From: Bin103 sp002238925
GTDB lineage: Bacteria; Spirochaetota; Spirochaetia; SZUA-6; Bin103
Direction: 5' to 3'
NCBI GenBank assembly: GCA_965208065.1
Contig: OZ242313.1
Span: 1,178,001-1,242,000 of the forward strand
DNA length: 64,000 nucleotides
The notes under the pieces were generated by a model. It was not told the origin of the DNA. It did not search any database and was given only the letters and a program-made list of their open reading frames with translations. Of the stretch, positions 44,360 to 52,937 are shown piece after piece (positions within the stretch are counted from its first letter, which is position 1; each line of letters starts with the position of its first letter). The position numbers and the translations under genes are program-made.

Positions 44360-44622
44360 TCAGGTTTCGGGTTGTTCCGGCAGCTGAAGCAGGCGAGCAC
44401 TGTGATGGACCGTCAGGATTTGAACGTCGTCACTTTCGAGCCGGTAAACGATCCGATAGTTGCCATAAAGGATTTCCCTTTGGGAAACGATTCCAGTACC
44501 GATGCCTTTTCCACGATCTGACTCGCGAATATGCGGGCGTAGTGCAAGGAGTCGCGTTCAATGTAGGAACAAATTGCTTCTACATCTCCAACAGCCTGTG
44601 GCGTCCATCTCAATCGAGCCAC
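44360..44622 (-). pseudogene. ParE/RelE-type toxin, frameshifted and partly deleted
   Basis: The gene opens with ATG at 44622 (ARLRWTPQAVGDVEAICSYI), a normal RelE/ParE start, and runs to ESFP. It then slips out of frame; the other frame carries REILYGNYRIVYRLES, then VQILTVHHSARLLQ, the expected second half, ending at 44360. About a dozen codons between them are lost. The intact antitoxin gene lies directly upstream. A broken toxin with a kept antitoxin is a common decay stage. Confidence 0.8.
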
Positions 44623-44801
44623 TTACGTAAACGGCGTCGAGCCTCGTCATGTGAAACGGTAAGACGGGCATCCGCTTGTTCGATGCCTTTTTCGATTTTG
44701 TGCAGGAGAAAGAGCCGTTCCATCGCATCCTCGATGCTTGCATTTTCGGGTAGGCTGCGAACCAAACTCTCCATTTTCGATTTCAGTGTTGTCGATTGCA
44801 C
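44610..44801 (-). CDS. antitoxin of the decayed ParE-type pair
   Basis: A 63-residue protein starting with GTG 44801 after AGGAG. The segments TTLKSKMESLVRSLPENAS and IEDAMERLFLLHKIEKGI are as in short helical antitoxins that go with this toxin. It overlaps the toxin start by 13 bases. A longer start upstream would add only poorly conserved sequence. Confidence 0.7.
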   Translation of the reverse strand: MQSTTLKSKMESLVRSLPENASIEDAMERLFLLHKIEKGIEQADARLTVSHDEARRRLRKWLD

Positions 44802-44904
44802 GGATTCGCTCCTGGCCACGAGTATAGCCGGGCCGCGGTCAGCAGTCCACTTGTGGGCCGTATCCGCTTGCGGGCGGGCGCCCACGGACGGTACCATCCG
44901 TGGC

Positions 44905-45657
44905 GTGACAACATCGACGACAGACAGGATCGCCGTGCAGAGCTATTGCTTTCGCGGCTTTGCCAGCAACCAGGAAGTGGCCGCCAAGGCCAGGGAGATC
45001 GGTGTCGCGGCGGTTGAGCCGTGCCGGGTTCATGTCGACTTCACCGATGAGGCTGCGCAGGATGCGGCCATCGCTGCGTACCGTGACGCCGGCGTGCGGC
45101 TGGTCAGCTGCGGGGTCAACTCGATCACCGACGACGCGGCCGGCGCCGAGTGCTACTTCCAGTTCGCCCGGAAGGCGGGCCTGTCGGTGATCAGCGCCGA
45201 TGTCACCCCGCCGGCGTCGTGGGACACGTTCGCCGCCGCAGAGCGCCTGGCCGAGCAGTACGACGTGAACGTGGCGCTGCACAACCACGGCGGCAGGCAC
45301 TGGCTCGGCAACGTGCAGACGCTGGAGGAGGTGTTCCGGCGCACCGGCCCGCGCATCGGGCTGATGCTCGATACCGCTTGGGCAATCGACTCGCGCGAGG
45401 ATCCGGTCAAGATGGTGCAGCGCTTCGGCGACCGGCTGATGGGCGTGCACCTCAAGGACTTCGTCTACACCCGCGACCGCGAACCGGTGGACGTGGTAAT
45501 CGGCACCGGCATCCTCGACCTGCCCGCCCTGGTCACCGCGCTTGGCGAAGCAGGCTTCAACGGCGTGCCGATCATCGAGTACGAGGGCGACGTCAACAAC
45601 CCGGTCCCGGCGCTGACCGACTGCGTAAAGGAAATCGCCGCCGCCTGGAACGTGTAG
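44905..45657 (+). CDS. sugar phosphate isomerase/epimerase-family protein
   Basis: A 250-residue TIM barrel of the xylose-isomerase-like family. Metal-site residues are likely in VALHNHGGRH, GLMLDTAWA, GVHLKDF and PIIEYEGD. The start is GTG at 44905 (GTG 44935, better spaced after AGGA, is possible). Members act on sugars or inositol derivatives. It lies between two toxin-antitoxin loci and shares no operon. Confidence 0.85.
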   Translation: MTTSTTDRIAVQSYCFRGFASNQEVAAKAREIGVAAVEPCRVHVDFTDEAAQDAAIAAYRDAGVRLVSCGVNSITDDAAGAECYFQFARKAGLSVISADVTPPASWDTFAAAERLAEQYDVNVALHNHGGRHWLGNVQTLEEVFRRTGPRIGLMLDTAWAIDSREDPVKMVQRFGDRLMGVHLKDFVYTRDREPVDVVIGTGILDLPALVTALGEAGFNGVPIIEYEGDVNNPVPALTDCVKEIAAAWNV

Positions 45658-45658
45658 G

Positions 45659-46090
45659 TCAGCCCGGAGCAGCAAACCAGTTCAGGAACGCCGCCGGAGT
45701 CAGCACCGGCACACCGTCGAACGGGGTCATGTCCAGCAGGTGGCGGTCGCCCGAAATCAGGCAGTCGGCCCCGCCGATCGTCGCCGTCTCCAGGAACTTG
45801 TCGTCCTTCGGGTCGGTACAGCCGAGCTTGGCTCCGGAAATCGAGACGCGCTCGGACACGCCCAGGAGCTGGACCAGGAACTGCGCCCTGGTCGTCCGAC
45901 TCACGTAACGGTCGAACTTTGTTCCCAAAAGACGGCTGTGGAGTTCCTGAATGGTTTCGTTGGCGAACAGAAGCACGCCGCGAGCTTGGCGGATGGCGTC
46001 TACGATGGCCCGCGTCGTGCTTACCGGCCGGAGTGCTGCGCTTATCAAAACGTTGGTGTCGATAACTACGCGCTCAGCTCTCATCCGCAA
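45659..46090 (-). CDS. PIN-domain toxin (COG1569 type)
   Basis: A 143-residue PIN nuclease. VVIDTNVLISAAL carries the first acidic residue, ETIQELHSRL the second, and CTDPKDDKFLETATIGGADCLISGD the last group. It cleaves RNA in the known toxins. It overlaps the antitoxin gene by 17 bases, so they form a VapBC-type pair. Confidence 0.85.
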   Translation of the reverse strand: MRMRAERVVIDTNVLISAALRPVSTTRAIVDAIRQARGVLLFANETIQELHSRLLGTKFDRYVSRTTRAQFLVQLLGVSERVSISGAKLGCTDPKDDKFLETATIGGADCLISGDRHLLDMTPFDGVPVLTPAAFLNWFAAPG

Positions 46091-46325
46091 GCAGGGCGTC
46101 GAGCTTGGCGTCGGTCAGACCGCTTGCAGATGCCTCCTCCGCCATGGCGTCCATGGTTGTTGCGAGCCGTTCCCATGCCGAGCCGCGGAGCCGGTCGTAC
46201 AGCTCGGTCGACAGCATCACCGTAACGGCACGGCCGTTCTTGGTCACGCTGACGGGAGTCCGCTGCGCGGCATCGAGCAGCTGGCCAAAGCGGTTCTTGG
46301 CCTCTCTTGCGGTGATCGTCTTCAT
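46074..46325 (-). CDS. Phd/YefM-family antitoxin
   Basis: An 83-residue antitoxin. The N-terminal MKTITAREAKNRFGQLLDAA and SVTKNGRAVTVMLS blocks are the Phd/YefM DNA-binding fold; the C-terminal region would wrap the PIN toxin. It is first in the operon. Confidence 0.9.
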   Translation of the reverse strand: MKTITAREAKNRFGQLLDAAQRTPVSVTKNGRAVTVMLSTELYDRLRGSAWERLATTMDAMAEEASASGLTDAKLDALLADES

Positions 46326-46390
46326 GAGAGCTATAGTAGCTACTTCAGCTCTTTTGGAGCAAGGTTTGACTCTGCTGGACGCCTGATGGG

Positions 46391-48046
46391 CTACCGTGAG
46401 GTGGGGTGCCGGGGGGCGGATTCAACCGTTTCGGCGAGGGCGCGGTAGCGCTGGTAGCCTTCGCTGTACTGCGCTGCGCGGCCGGGGTCCGGTTCGTGGG
46501 TGGTCTTGAAGCCGGGCGCCATGGCGGCCTGCGCCTCCTGTACTGACGGGTAGTGGCCGGCGGCGGTGGCGGCGCACATCGCGGCGCCGAGGGCGGGCCC
46601 TTCGTCGGTGGCCGATACCTTGATCGGCATGCCGAGCACGTCGGCTGCCACCTGCACCGCGAAGTCGGACCGCTGCGAGATGCCGCCGAGGGCGACGATC
46701 TCGTCCACCGGGATGCCGGCGGCGACCAGGTGTTCGTTGATGGCGCGGCTGCCGTAGGCGGTGGCTTCGACCAGGGAGCGGTACACCGCCGGGGCGTCGG
46801 CGCCGAGGGTGAGGCCGGTAATCGCCGCCTTCAGGCCGGCATCGGCGTTCGGGGTGCGCCGCCCGTTGAACCAGTCCAGGCTCAGGATGCCGGCCGGGTC
46901 GACCGGCTGCGCGGCGGCGGCGTCGGAGAGGTCGTCGAGCAGCCGCTCGGAGATGGCGTTGCGCTGATCCGCGGGCAGCGAATGCAACGGCCAGCTCAGC
47001 AGGTCGCGGAACCAGGCGTACACGTCGCCGTACGCCGACTGGCCCGCCTCCAGCCCCATCAGGCCGGGCACGATGGAGCCGTCCACCTGGCCGCAGATGC
47101 CGGCGATGGTGCGGTCGCCGATGGCGCCGGGGTCGGCAACGATCATGTCGCAGGTGGAGGTGCCGAGGATCTTGGCCACGGTGCCGGGGCGCACGCCGCC
47201 GCCCACGGCTCCGAAGTGCGCATCGCAGCCCCCCACGGCGACCGTGATGCCGGCGGGCAGCCCGAGCCGCTGTGCCCACTCGGTGGTGAGTGCGCCGGCG
47301 CTCTGGTCGGAGGTGTAGGAGTCGTCGTAGAGGCGGCCACGCAGGTCGGCGAGCCGCGGGTCGAGGCGGCCAAGGAAGTCGGCGCCCGGAAGGCCGCCCC
47401 AGGACGCGTGCCACATCGCCTTGTGGCCGGCCGCGGCGCGCCCGCGGCGCAGGTGGCCGGGCGCGGTGGCGCCGGTGAGCAGGCCGGGGATCCAGTCGCA
47501 GTGCTCGGTCCACGAACACGCAGCCGCCGCCACCTCGGGATCGGCACGCAGCATGTGCAGCGCCTTGGCCCAGAACCACTCCGAGGAATACACGCCACCC
47601 GAGTAGCAGGTGAAGTCGATGCCGCCCCAACTACGCGCCAGGGCGTTGATCTCGTCGGCCTCGCGCACGGCGGTGTGGTCCTTCCACAGCACGAACATGG
47701 CGTTGGGGTTGTCGGCGAACCGCGCGCCGAGGGACAGCGGCGTGCCCGCTTCGTCCACGGCGACCAGCGTGGAGGCGGTGGCATCGACGCCGACGGCGAT
47801 AATCGCCTCGCGCTGCGCCGCGCTCAGTTCGGCTGACACCGCCCGGCAGGCGCGCTCCAGGCTCTCCAGGTAGTCGAGCGGGTGCTGGCGAAACCGGTTC
47901 GCCGCGGCGTCGCAGTAACGGCCTTCGCTCCAGCGCGGATACGCCTCCACGGCGCGCGCTTCCTGGGCTCCGGTGTCGGCGCGGATCGCCACCACGCGCA
48001 CCGAGTCGGTGCCGAAATCAATGCCAATACAAAGCGGTTCGCTCAT
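46391..48046 (-). CDS. araB: FGGY-family ribulokinase
   Basis: A 551-residue sugar kinase. CIGIDFGTDSVRVVAI at the N-terminus is the FGGY phosphate-binding start with the extra residues of ribulokinase, KILGTSTCDMIVAD and VALGGISQRSDFAVQVAADVLG are the other ATP-site motifs, and the length matches AraB. It phosphorylates L-ribulose (or a related ketose). ATG at 48046 is the conserved start. No isomerase or epimerase of the arabinose path is directly adjacent. Confidence 0.88.
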   Translation of the reverse strand: MSEPLCIGIDFGTDSVRVVAIRADTGAQEARAVEAYPRWSEGRYCDAAANRFRQHPLDYLESLERACRAVSAELSAAQREAIIAVGVDATASTLVAVDEAGTPLSLGARFADNPNAMFVLWKDHTAVREADEINALARSWGGIDFTCYSGGVYSSEWFWAKALHMLRADPEVAAAACSWTEHCDWIPGLLTGATAPGHLRRGRAAAGHKAMWHASWGGLPGADFLGRLDPRLADLRGRLYDDSYTSDQSAGALTTEWAQRLGLPAGITVAVGGCDAHFGAVGGGVRPGTVAKILGTSTCDMIVADPGAIGDRTIAGICGQVDGSIVPGLMGLEAGQSAYGDVYAWFRDLLSWPLHSLPADQRNAISERLLDDLSDAAAAQPVDPAGILSLDWFNGRRTPNADAGLKAAITGLTLGADAPAVYRSLVEATAYGSRAINEHLVAAGIPVDEIVALGGISQRSDFAVQVAADVLGMPIKVSATDEGPALGAAMCAATAAGHYPSVQEAQAAMAPGFKTTHEPDPGRAAQYSEGYQRYRALAETVESAPRHPTSR

Positions 48047-48119
48047 CTGTCTCGAGACTCCGCGGCCAGTGTAGGCGCGTGCACGGGCGCAGGTCCACCT
48101 CGGCGGCAGGGCGCTACGG

Positions 48120-49637
48120 CTACGGTGCGCGCGGCAGCGGGTGGCCTGAGGTGCTGGCCGGCGGCGTTGCACTCTCGGCGAACTGTGCGATACGCAGCAG
48201 CATGCCGCGGAAAATCGCCTCGTGCGCCGGGTAGAGGAGGTACCAGTAGGCGCGGCCGGTGATGCCGACCGGGTCGTACAGCGCCGTCTGGCGGATCTCG
48301 GCACCCTCGCCGCGCGGCACCACCTCGAACTGCAGCCAGGCGCGGCCCGGCAGGCGCATTTCCGCTTCCAGGGTGAGGCGGTGCGGCGGCTCGTATGCCA
48401 CCACGCGCCAGCAGTCGAGCACGTCGCCGGGACGCAGCTCGCGGTCGTCGCGGCGCCCGCGCTTCATGCCGGGGCCACCGAGCAGCCGGTCCACGGCGCC
48501 GCGCAGCCGCCACAGCCAGTTGCCGTAGTACCAGCCGGCCCGGCCGCCGATGCGCTCGATGGGACCGAACGCCCGCTCCGCGGTAACGGCCACGGTCACC
48601 GCGCGCGAATCGACCAGGCGGGTGCCGAAGCGTACCCCGCCCCACAGCCGCCGCCCGCGAGTAAGGGCCGATGCCGCATCTGCCCAGCGGGTCGCCACGA
48701 AGCGCGCATCCTCGTCCGCCAGGGCCTGCCGGATCGCCGCACGGTAGTCGCGCGGGCGGACCTCGAATGCCGTGGCCGCCGCCGGGTCCGTGACCACGCT
48801 CGGCATCGTGATGCTCTCGATCAGCTTGCGCCCGACGCGCGCGAACAGCGGCGTGACCAGGCCCAGCCACAGACTGGACAGGTACGGCGTCAGCAGCGGT
48901 ACCGGCAGCAGCAGGCGGCGCAGGCCGCACTGGCGGGCGTATTCCTCCATCAGGCCGCGGTAGGTGGTGACCGCGGCGCCGCCGATCTCGAACACGCGCG
49001 ATCCGGTCAGCGGCATCTCGCCGCCGGCGACCAGGTAGTCGAGCACGTCGGCGATGGCGATTGGCTGTGCCGGCACCGACACCCAGCGCGGCATCACCAT
49101 CACCGGCAGCCGCTGTACGAGCGTGCGGATCATCTCGAACGACAGGCTGCCGGCGCCGATTACGATCGAGGCGCGCAATTCCACGGTCGGGATGCCGGAC
49201 GCGCGCAGCACCTCCCCCACGCGCTGCCGGCTGCGCATGTGGGCGGAGCCGCCGCCAGCCCCGGCCTCGGCCCCGGCGTGATCGCGGTTCGCCAGCCCGC
49301 CGAGGTAGACGATGCGGGCCACGCCGGCCGCGCGGGCGGCCGCCGCGAACGCCGCCGCCGTTCGCTCCTCTTCGTGTTCCCACTGGCCGGGCGCGCCGCG
49401 CGAGCCGAGCGAGTGCACCAGGTAGTACGCGGTGGCCACCCCGGCGAGCGGCCGCGGCAGCGAGGCCGGTTCCAGCAGGTCGCCGGCCATCACCTCGGTC
49501 GCGGCCGCGAAGCGGCCCGCCAGCAATTCCGGACGGCGCGCCAGGCAGCGTACCCGCGCCCCGCGCTCCTCCAGCGCCGCCACCAGGCGGCCGCCGACGT
49601 AGCCGCTTGCCCCGGTCACCAGTATCAGTGGCCGCAC
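48120..49637 (-). CDS. NAD(P)-binding protein with DUF2867 C-terminal domain
   Basis: A 505-residue fusion. VTGASGYVGGRLVAALEERG at the N-terminus is an NmrA/epimerase-type Rossmann fold; residues about 310-490 form a DUF2867 region with blocks such as GGRAGWYYGNWLWRLRG and GRAYWYLLYPAHEAIFRG. The combination is common in Actinobacteria and Proteobacteria and may be linked to envelope or redox roles, unproven. The start is GTG 49637. Confidence 0.8.
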   Translation of the reverse strand: MRPLILVTGASGYVGGRLVAALEERGARVRCLARRPELLAGRFAAATEVMAGDLLEPASLPRPLAGVATAYYLVHSLGSRGAPGQWEHEEERTAAAFAAAARAAGVARIVYLGGLANRDHAGAEAGAGGGSAHMRSRQRVGEVLRASGIPTVELRASIVIGAGSLSFEMIRTLVQRLPVMVMPRWVSVPAQPIAIADVLDYLVAGGEMPLTGSRVFEIGGAAVTTYRGLMEEYARQCGLRRLLLPVPLLTPYLSSLWLGLVTPLFARVGRKLIESITMPSVVTDPAAATAFEVRPRDYRAAIRQALADEDARFVATRWADAASALTRGRRLWGGVRFGTRLVDSRAVTVAVTAERAFGPIERIGGRAGWYYGNWLWRLRGAVDRLLGGPGMKRGRRDDRELRPGDVLDCWRVVAYEPPHRLTLEAEMRLPGRAWLQFEVVPRGEGAEIRQTALYDPVGITGRAYWYLLYPAHEAIFRGMLLRIAQFAESATPPASTSGHPLPRAP

Positions 49638-49705
49638 GTCCTCATCCCTCTACCACCAATCTACCGCACCGCGATCAAGTGCCGTCAGGCAGGGTAGAAT
49701 GAGCC

Positions 49706-50530
49706 ATGAGTCGGGACATCCACACCGCCCACACCGCCGGTCGGTTCGGATTCGATGCGCCCCGTACGCAGCCGATCGAGCGGTCGATCGCCTGGGCGGG
49801 GCAGCACGGCTTTCGCTACATCGACTTCCAGGCCGACGTGCCGCCCAACGACATTGCCTCGTTCGATGCCGCGCGGGTGCGGCAGGTGCGCGCGTTGTGC
49901 GAGCGGCACGGGGTGGCGCTCGGCATCCATCCCTCGTCGGCGATCAACAACGCCGAGTACGTGCCGATCATGGCTGGCGCGGTTGACGACTACCTCGCCG
50001 CCAACCTCGACCTGGCGGTGCGCCTCGGCTGCGGCTGGATCATCGGACACGGCGGCTACCACTTCGGCGACCTCGATGCGCGGCGCGGCGTGGCCATCGC
50101 CCGCATCAAGCGGCTCCTGGAGGCCGCCGAGCGGAGCGACATCAACGTGTTCTTCGAGAATCACAACCGCGAACCCGAGCACGCCGAGATGCACTACCTG
50201 CCGCACACCGTCGAGGAGACGCGCTGGTTCTTCGACGCAATCGACTCGCCGCACTTCAAGTGGGCGTTCAACGTGGCGCATGGCAACCTGGTCGCCGACG
50301 GCTGGCACGGATTCCTCGCCGCCTTCGGGGCCGGCAACATTGGCCAGGTGCGGCTCAACGACAACAACGGCGACTACGAGGTGCACCTCGTTCCCGGCGA
50401 GGGCAACATCGACTTTGCGGCGCTGTTCGCGGCGCTGCGCGACGCGGGCTACGAGGGCTGGTTCAATCTCGGATTCGGCGGCGAGGCCGACAAGATCCGG
50501 GTCAAGGACTGGTTCACGGGCCTGCTTTGA
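49706..50530 (+). CDS. sugar phosphate isomerase/epimerase-family protein
   Basis: A 274-residue TIM barrel. FIDFQADVPP-like opening (here YIDFQADVPPND), GIHPSSAINNAEY, VFFENHNREPEH and VRLNDNNGDYEVHLVPGEGNID hold the likely metal ligands. It is the first of two genes with the NHL-repeat gene 25 bases downstream, suggesting one transcript. A sugar or sugar-acid substrate is likely. Confidence 0.85.
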   Translation: MSRDIHTAHTAGRFGFDAPRTQPIERSIAWAGQHGFRYIDFQADVPPNDIASFDAARVRQVRALCERHGVALGIHPSSAINNAEYVPIMAGAVDDYLAANLDLAVRLGCGWIIGHGGYHFGDLDARRGVAIARIKRLLEAAERSDINVFFENHNREPEHAEMHYLPHTVEETRWFFDAIDSPHFKWAFNVAHGNLVADGWHGFLAAFGAGNIGQVRLNDNNGDYEVHLVPGEGNIDFAALFAALRDAGYEGWFNLGFGGEADKIRVKDWFTGLL

Positions 50531-50555
50531 CAGGCAACTTGGGAGGAGGGTGAGC

Positions 50556-51419
50556 ATGGCATTCGGCACGGGCGATTACCGCTACGAGGTAGCGGAAGGG
50601 TGGGGGCAGCTCCCCGACGGGTGGAGCTTCGGCTGGATTCCGGCGGTGGCCTGCGACTCGCGGGACCGGGTGTTCGTCTATTCGCGTAGCGAGCATCCGC
50701 TGGTGGTGTTCGACCGCGACGGGCGGTTCCTGGAAGAGTGGGGCGCCGGCGTGCTGGAAGATGCGCACGGCATCTTCATCGACGGCGATGACAACGTGTT
50801 CTGTACCGAGCGCAACCACCACTGCATCTACAAGTTCAACGCGCGCGGCGAACTGGTAATGACCATCGGCACGCCCGGTGTGAAGGGCGCCCGCGACGGC
50901 GATCCGTTCAACCTGCCCACCGACGTCGGCGTTGCCGCTAACGGCGACCTGTTCATCTCCGACGGCTACGGCAACGCCCGCGTGCACAAGTACACGGCGG
51001 ACGGACGGCACCTGCTGTCATGGGGCGGCTGGGGCACCGGCCCGGGCGAGTTCAACCTGTCGCACGCCGTGCGCGTGGACCGGCACGACCGCGTTTGGGT
51101 GTGCGACCGCTCCAACGACCGCATCCAGATCTTCGACACCGACGGCAACTACCTCAGCGAGTGGGCCGGCATCCGCAAGCCCGACAACATCCACTTCGAC
51201 CCCGCCGGCGAAGTGGCCTACGTCGCCGGGGTGCACCAGGAGGTCAGCGTCTACTCGATGGACGGCCGGCGGCTCAGCACCTGGGGAGGCGGCCGCTCGA
51301 GCACCACGCCGGGCGAGTTCCTGGCCTGCCCGCACGGCATCTGCAGCGACTCCCGCGGCGACCTCTACGTCGGCCAGGTCCAAGCCCCCGCCCAACTCCA
51401 AAAATTCCTCCGCCAGTAG
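50556..51419 (+). CDS. NHL-repeat beta-propeller protein
   Basis: A 287-residue six-bladed propeller. Repeats show the pattern LPTDVGVAANGDLFISDGYGNARVHKY, split as LPTDVGVAANGDLFISDG, and NLSHAVRVDRHDRVWVCDRS. The relatives include peptidyl-alpha-hydroxyglycine lyases and NHL binding modules. No signal peptide is visible. ATG at 50556 follows GGAGGAGGG. Its function may be a lyase, a lactonase or simple binding. Confidence 0.8.
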   Translation: MAFGTGDYRYEVAEGWGQLPDGWSFGWIPAVACDSRDRVFVYSRSEHPLVVFDRDGRFLEEWGAGVLEDAHGIFIDGDDNVFCTERNHHCIYKFNARGELVMTIGTPGVKGARDGDPFNLPTDVGVAANGDLFISDGYGNARVHKYTADGRHLLSWGGWGTGPGEFNLSHAVRVDRHDRVWVCDRSNDRIQIFDTDGNYLSEWAGIRKPDNIHFDPAGEVAYVAGVHQEVSVYSMDGRRLSTWGGGRSSTTPGEFLACPHGICSDSRGDLYVGQVQAPAQLQKFLRQ

Positions 51420-51550
51420 GCGGCGGCAAACCGCCGTGATCTGATTGTCACGCGGCGCGGAATCGGTCGGTTGGCCGGTGTTGGGTGCGGAGGAGGTGGT
51501 GGAGGTGCGGTGGCGTGCGGAGGTGCGGCTATCGTCCTATACTGCCGGTG

Positions 51551-52900
51551 ATGGCTGGATCGCTTCGGTTGCGGACCAAGATGGGGTATGGGGTCGGGGA
51601 CCTCGGGGGCAACCTGTTCTTTACCATCATGGGGTTCTGGCTGCTCAACTTCGTCACCGACACGCTGGGCCTGGCGGCGTCGCTGGCCGGGCTGGCGCTG
51701 CTGGTCGGGCGCGCCTGGGACGCGGTTACCGACCCGCTGATGGGGACGCTGTCGGACCGCACCGTGTCGCGCTGGGGGCGGCGGCGGCCCTACCTGCTGT
51801 TCGGCTCGCTGGCGATGGTGGCCGGGATGACGCTGGTGTTCCTGGAGGTGGGCGGGCAGGGCTGGAGCCAGGGTGCGCTGTTCGCGTGGGTGGTATTCGC
51901 GTTCTGCCTGGTGAGCACCGCCTACACCGTGGTGTTCATCCCCTACGCGGCGCTCACCCCGGACCTGGCGCGCGGCTTCCAGGAGCGCACCAACCTGAAC
52001 GGCTACCGGATGGCGTGGGCGATTGTCGGCACCCTGCTGGGCGCGGGCGCGTTCACGATCGTGGTGGATATGGCGGCGGGCGCCGGAGCGGGAGCGGGGT
52101 ATACGGCGGCCGGCGCGCTGTTCGGGGTGATCTCGGCGGTGGTGGTGCTGATCACCTTTGCCTCGGTGCGCGAGCGCCCGATGGCGCGCGAGCGGGCGCC
52201 GGCCGGCAACGTGTTTGCCGGCTACAAGGCGGCGCTGAAGGTGCGCCCGTTCCGGCTGGCGCTGTTTCCGTGGGCGCTGTTCATGACCGGCATCGTGGTG
52301 GCCACCAGCGCGGTGCCGTTCTACTTCGAGCACCTGTACGGGCGCCCCGAGCTGGCCAGCTTCGCCTCGCTGGCCCTGCTGCTGGCCGCCTTCGCGGCAA
52401 TCCCGGGCTGGGTATGGCTGTCGGGGCGGATCGGCAAGCGCACCGCCTACAACGCCGGCATGGTGCTGTTCGGGGCGGCGCTGCTGGCCGCCTACCTGTT
52501 TGCCCACCGCGACGCCGCCGTGCTGTTCGTGCTGATGGCGGTGGCCGGCGTCGGGCTGGCCACCAACTACGTGATGCCGTGGTCGATCATCCCCGACGTG
52601 GTGGACTACGACGAACTGGAGAACGGCCAGCGCCGCGAGGGCGTGTTCTACGGCATGTGGACCTTCCTGCAGAAGCTGGGGCTGGGACTGGCCGGCGCGG
52701 TAAGCGGGGCCGTTCTGCAATGGACCGGCTACATACCAGACGTAGCCCAGAGCCCGCTCGCCCTGCACGGCATCCGGCTGCTCATCGGCCCCATCCCGGC
52801 GCTGTTCTTCATCGCCGGCATCCTGGTGCTCGCCCGCTACCCGATCGACCGCGCCGCCCACGCCGACATCCGCGCCCGGCTCGACGCCGCCTCCGCCTGA
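51551..52900 (+). CDS. GPH-family sugar:cation symporter
   Basis: A 449-residue transporter with twelve membrane segments. GYGVGDLGGNLFF at the start, RAWDAVTDPLMGTLSDRT with RWGRRRPYLLFG after helix 2, and the second-half block DYDELENGQRREGVFYGMWTF are diagnostic of the glycoside-pentoside-hexuronide:cation (MelB-type) family. It imports sugars with H+ or Na+. ATG at 51551 starts MAGSLRLRTKMGYG. Confidence 0.9.
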   Translation: MAGSLRLRTKMGYGVGDLGGNLFFTIMGFWLLNFVTDTLGLAASLAGLALLVGRAWDAVTDPLMGTLSDRTVSRWGRRRPYLLFGSLAMVAGMTLVFLEVGGQGWSQGALFAWVVFAFCLVSTAYTVVFIPYAALTPDLARGFQERTNLNGYRMAWAIVGTLLGAGAFTIVVDMAAGAGAGAGYTAAGALFGVISAVVVLITFASVRERPMARERAPAGNVFAGYKAALKVRPFRLALFPWALFMTGIVVATSAVPFYFEHLYGRPELASFASLALLLAAFAAIPGWVWLSGRIGKRTAYNAGMVLFGAALLAAYLFAHRDAAVLFVLMAVAGVGLATNYVMPWSIIPDVVDYDELENGQRREGVFYGMWTFLQKLGLGLAGAVSGAVLQWTGYIPDVAQSPLALHGIRLLIGPIPALFFIAGILVLARYPIDRAAHADIRARLDAASA

Positions 52901-52937
52901 GTCGGCTGGCGGGCGGTCGGCCGTCGGCGGTCCGCGC

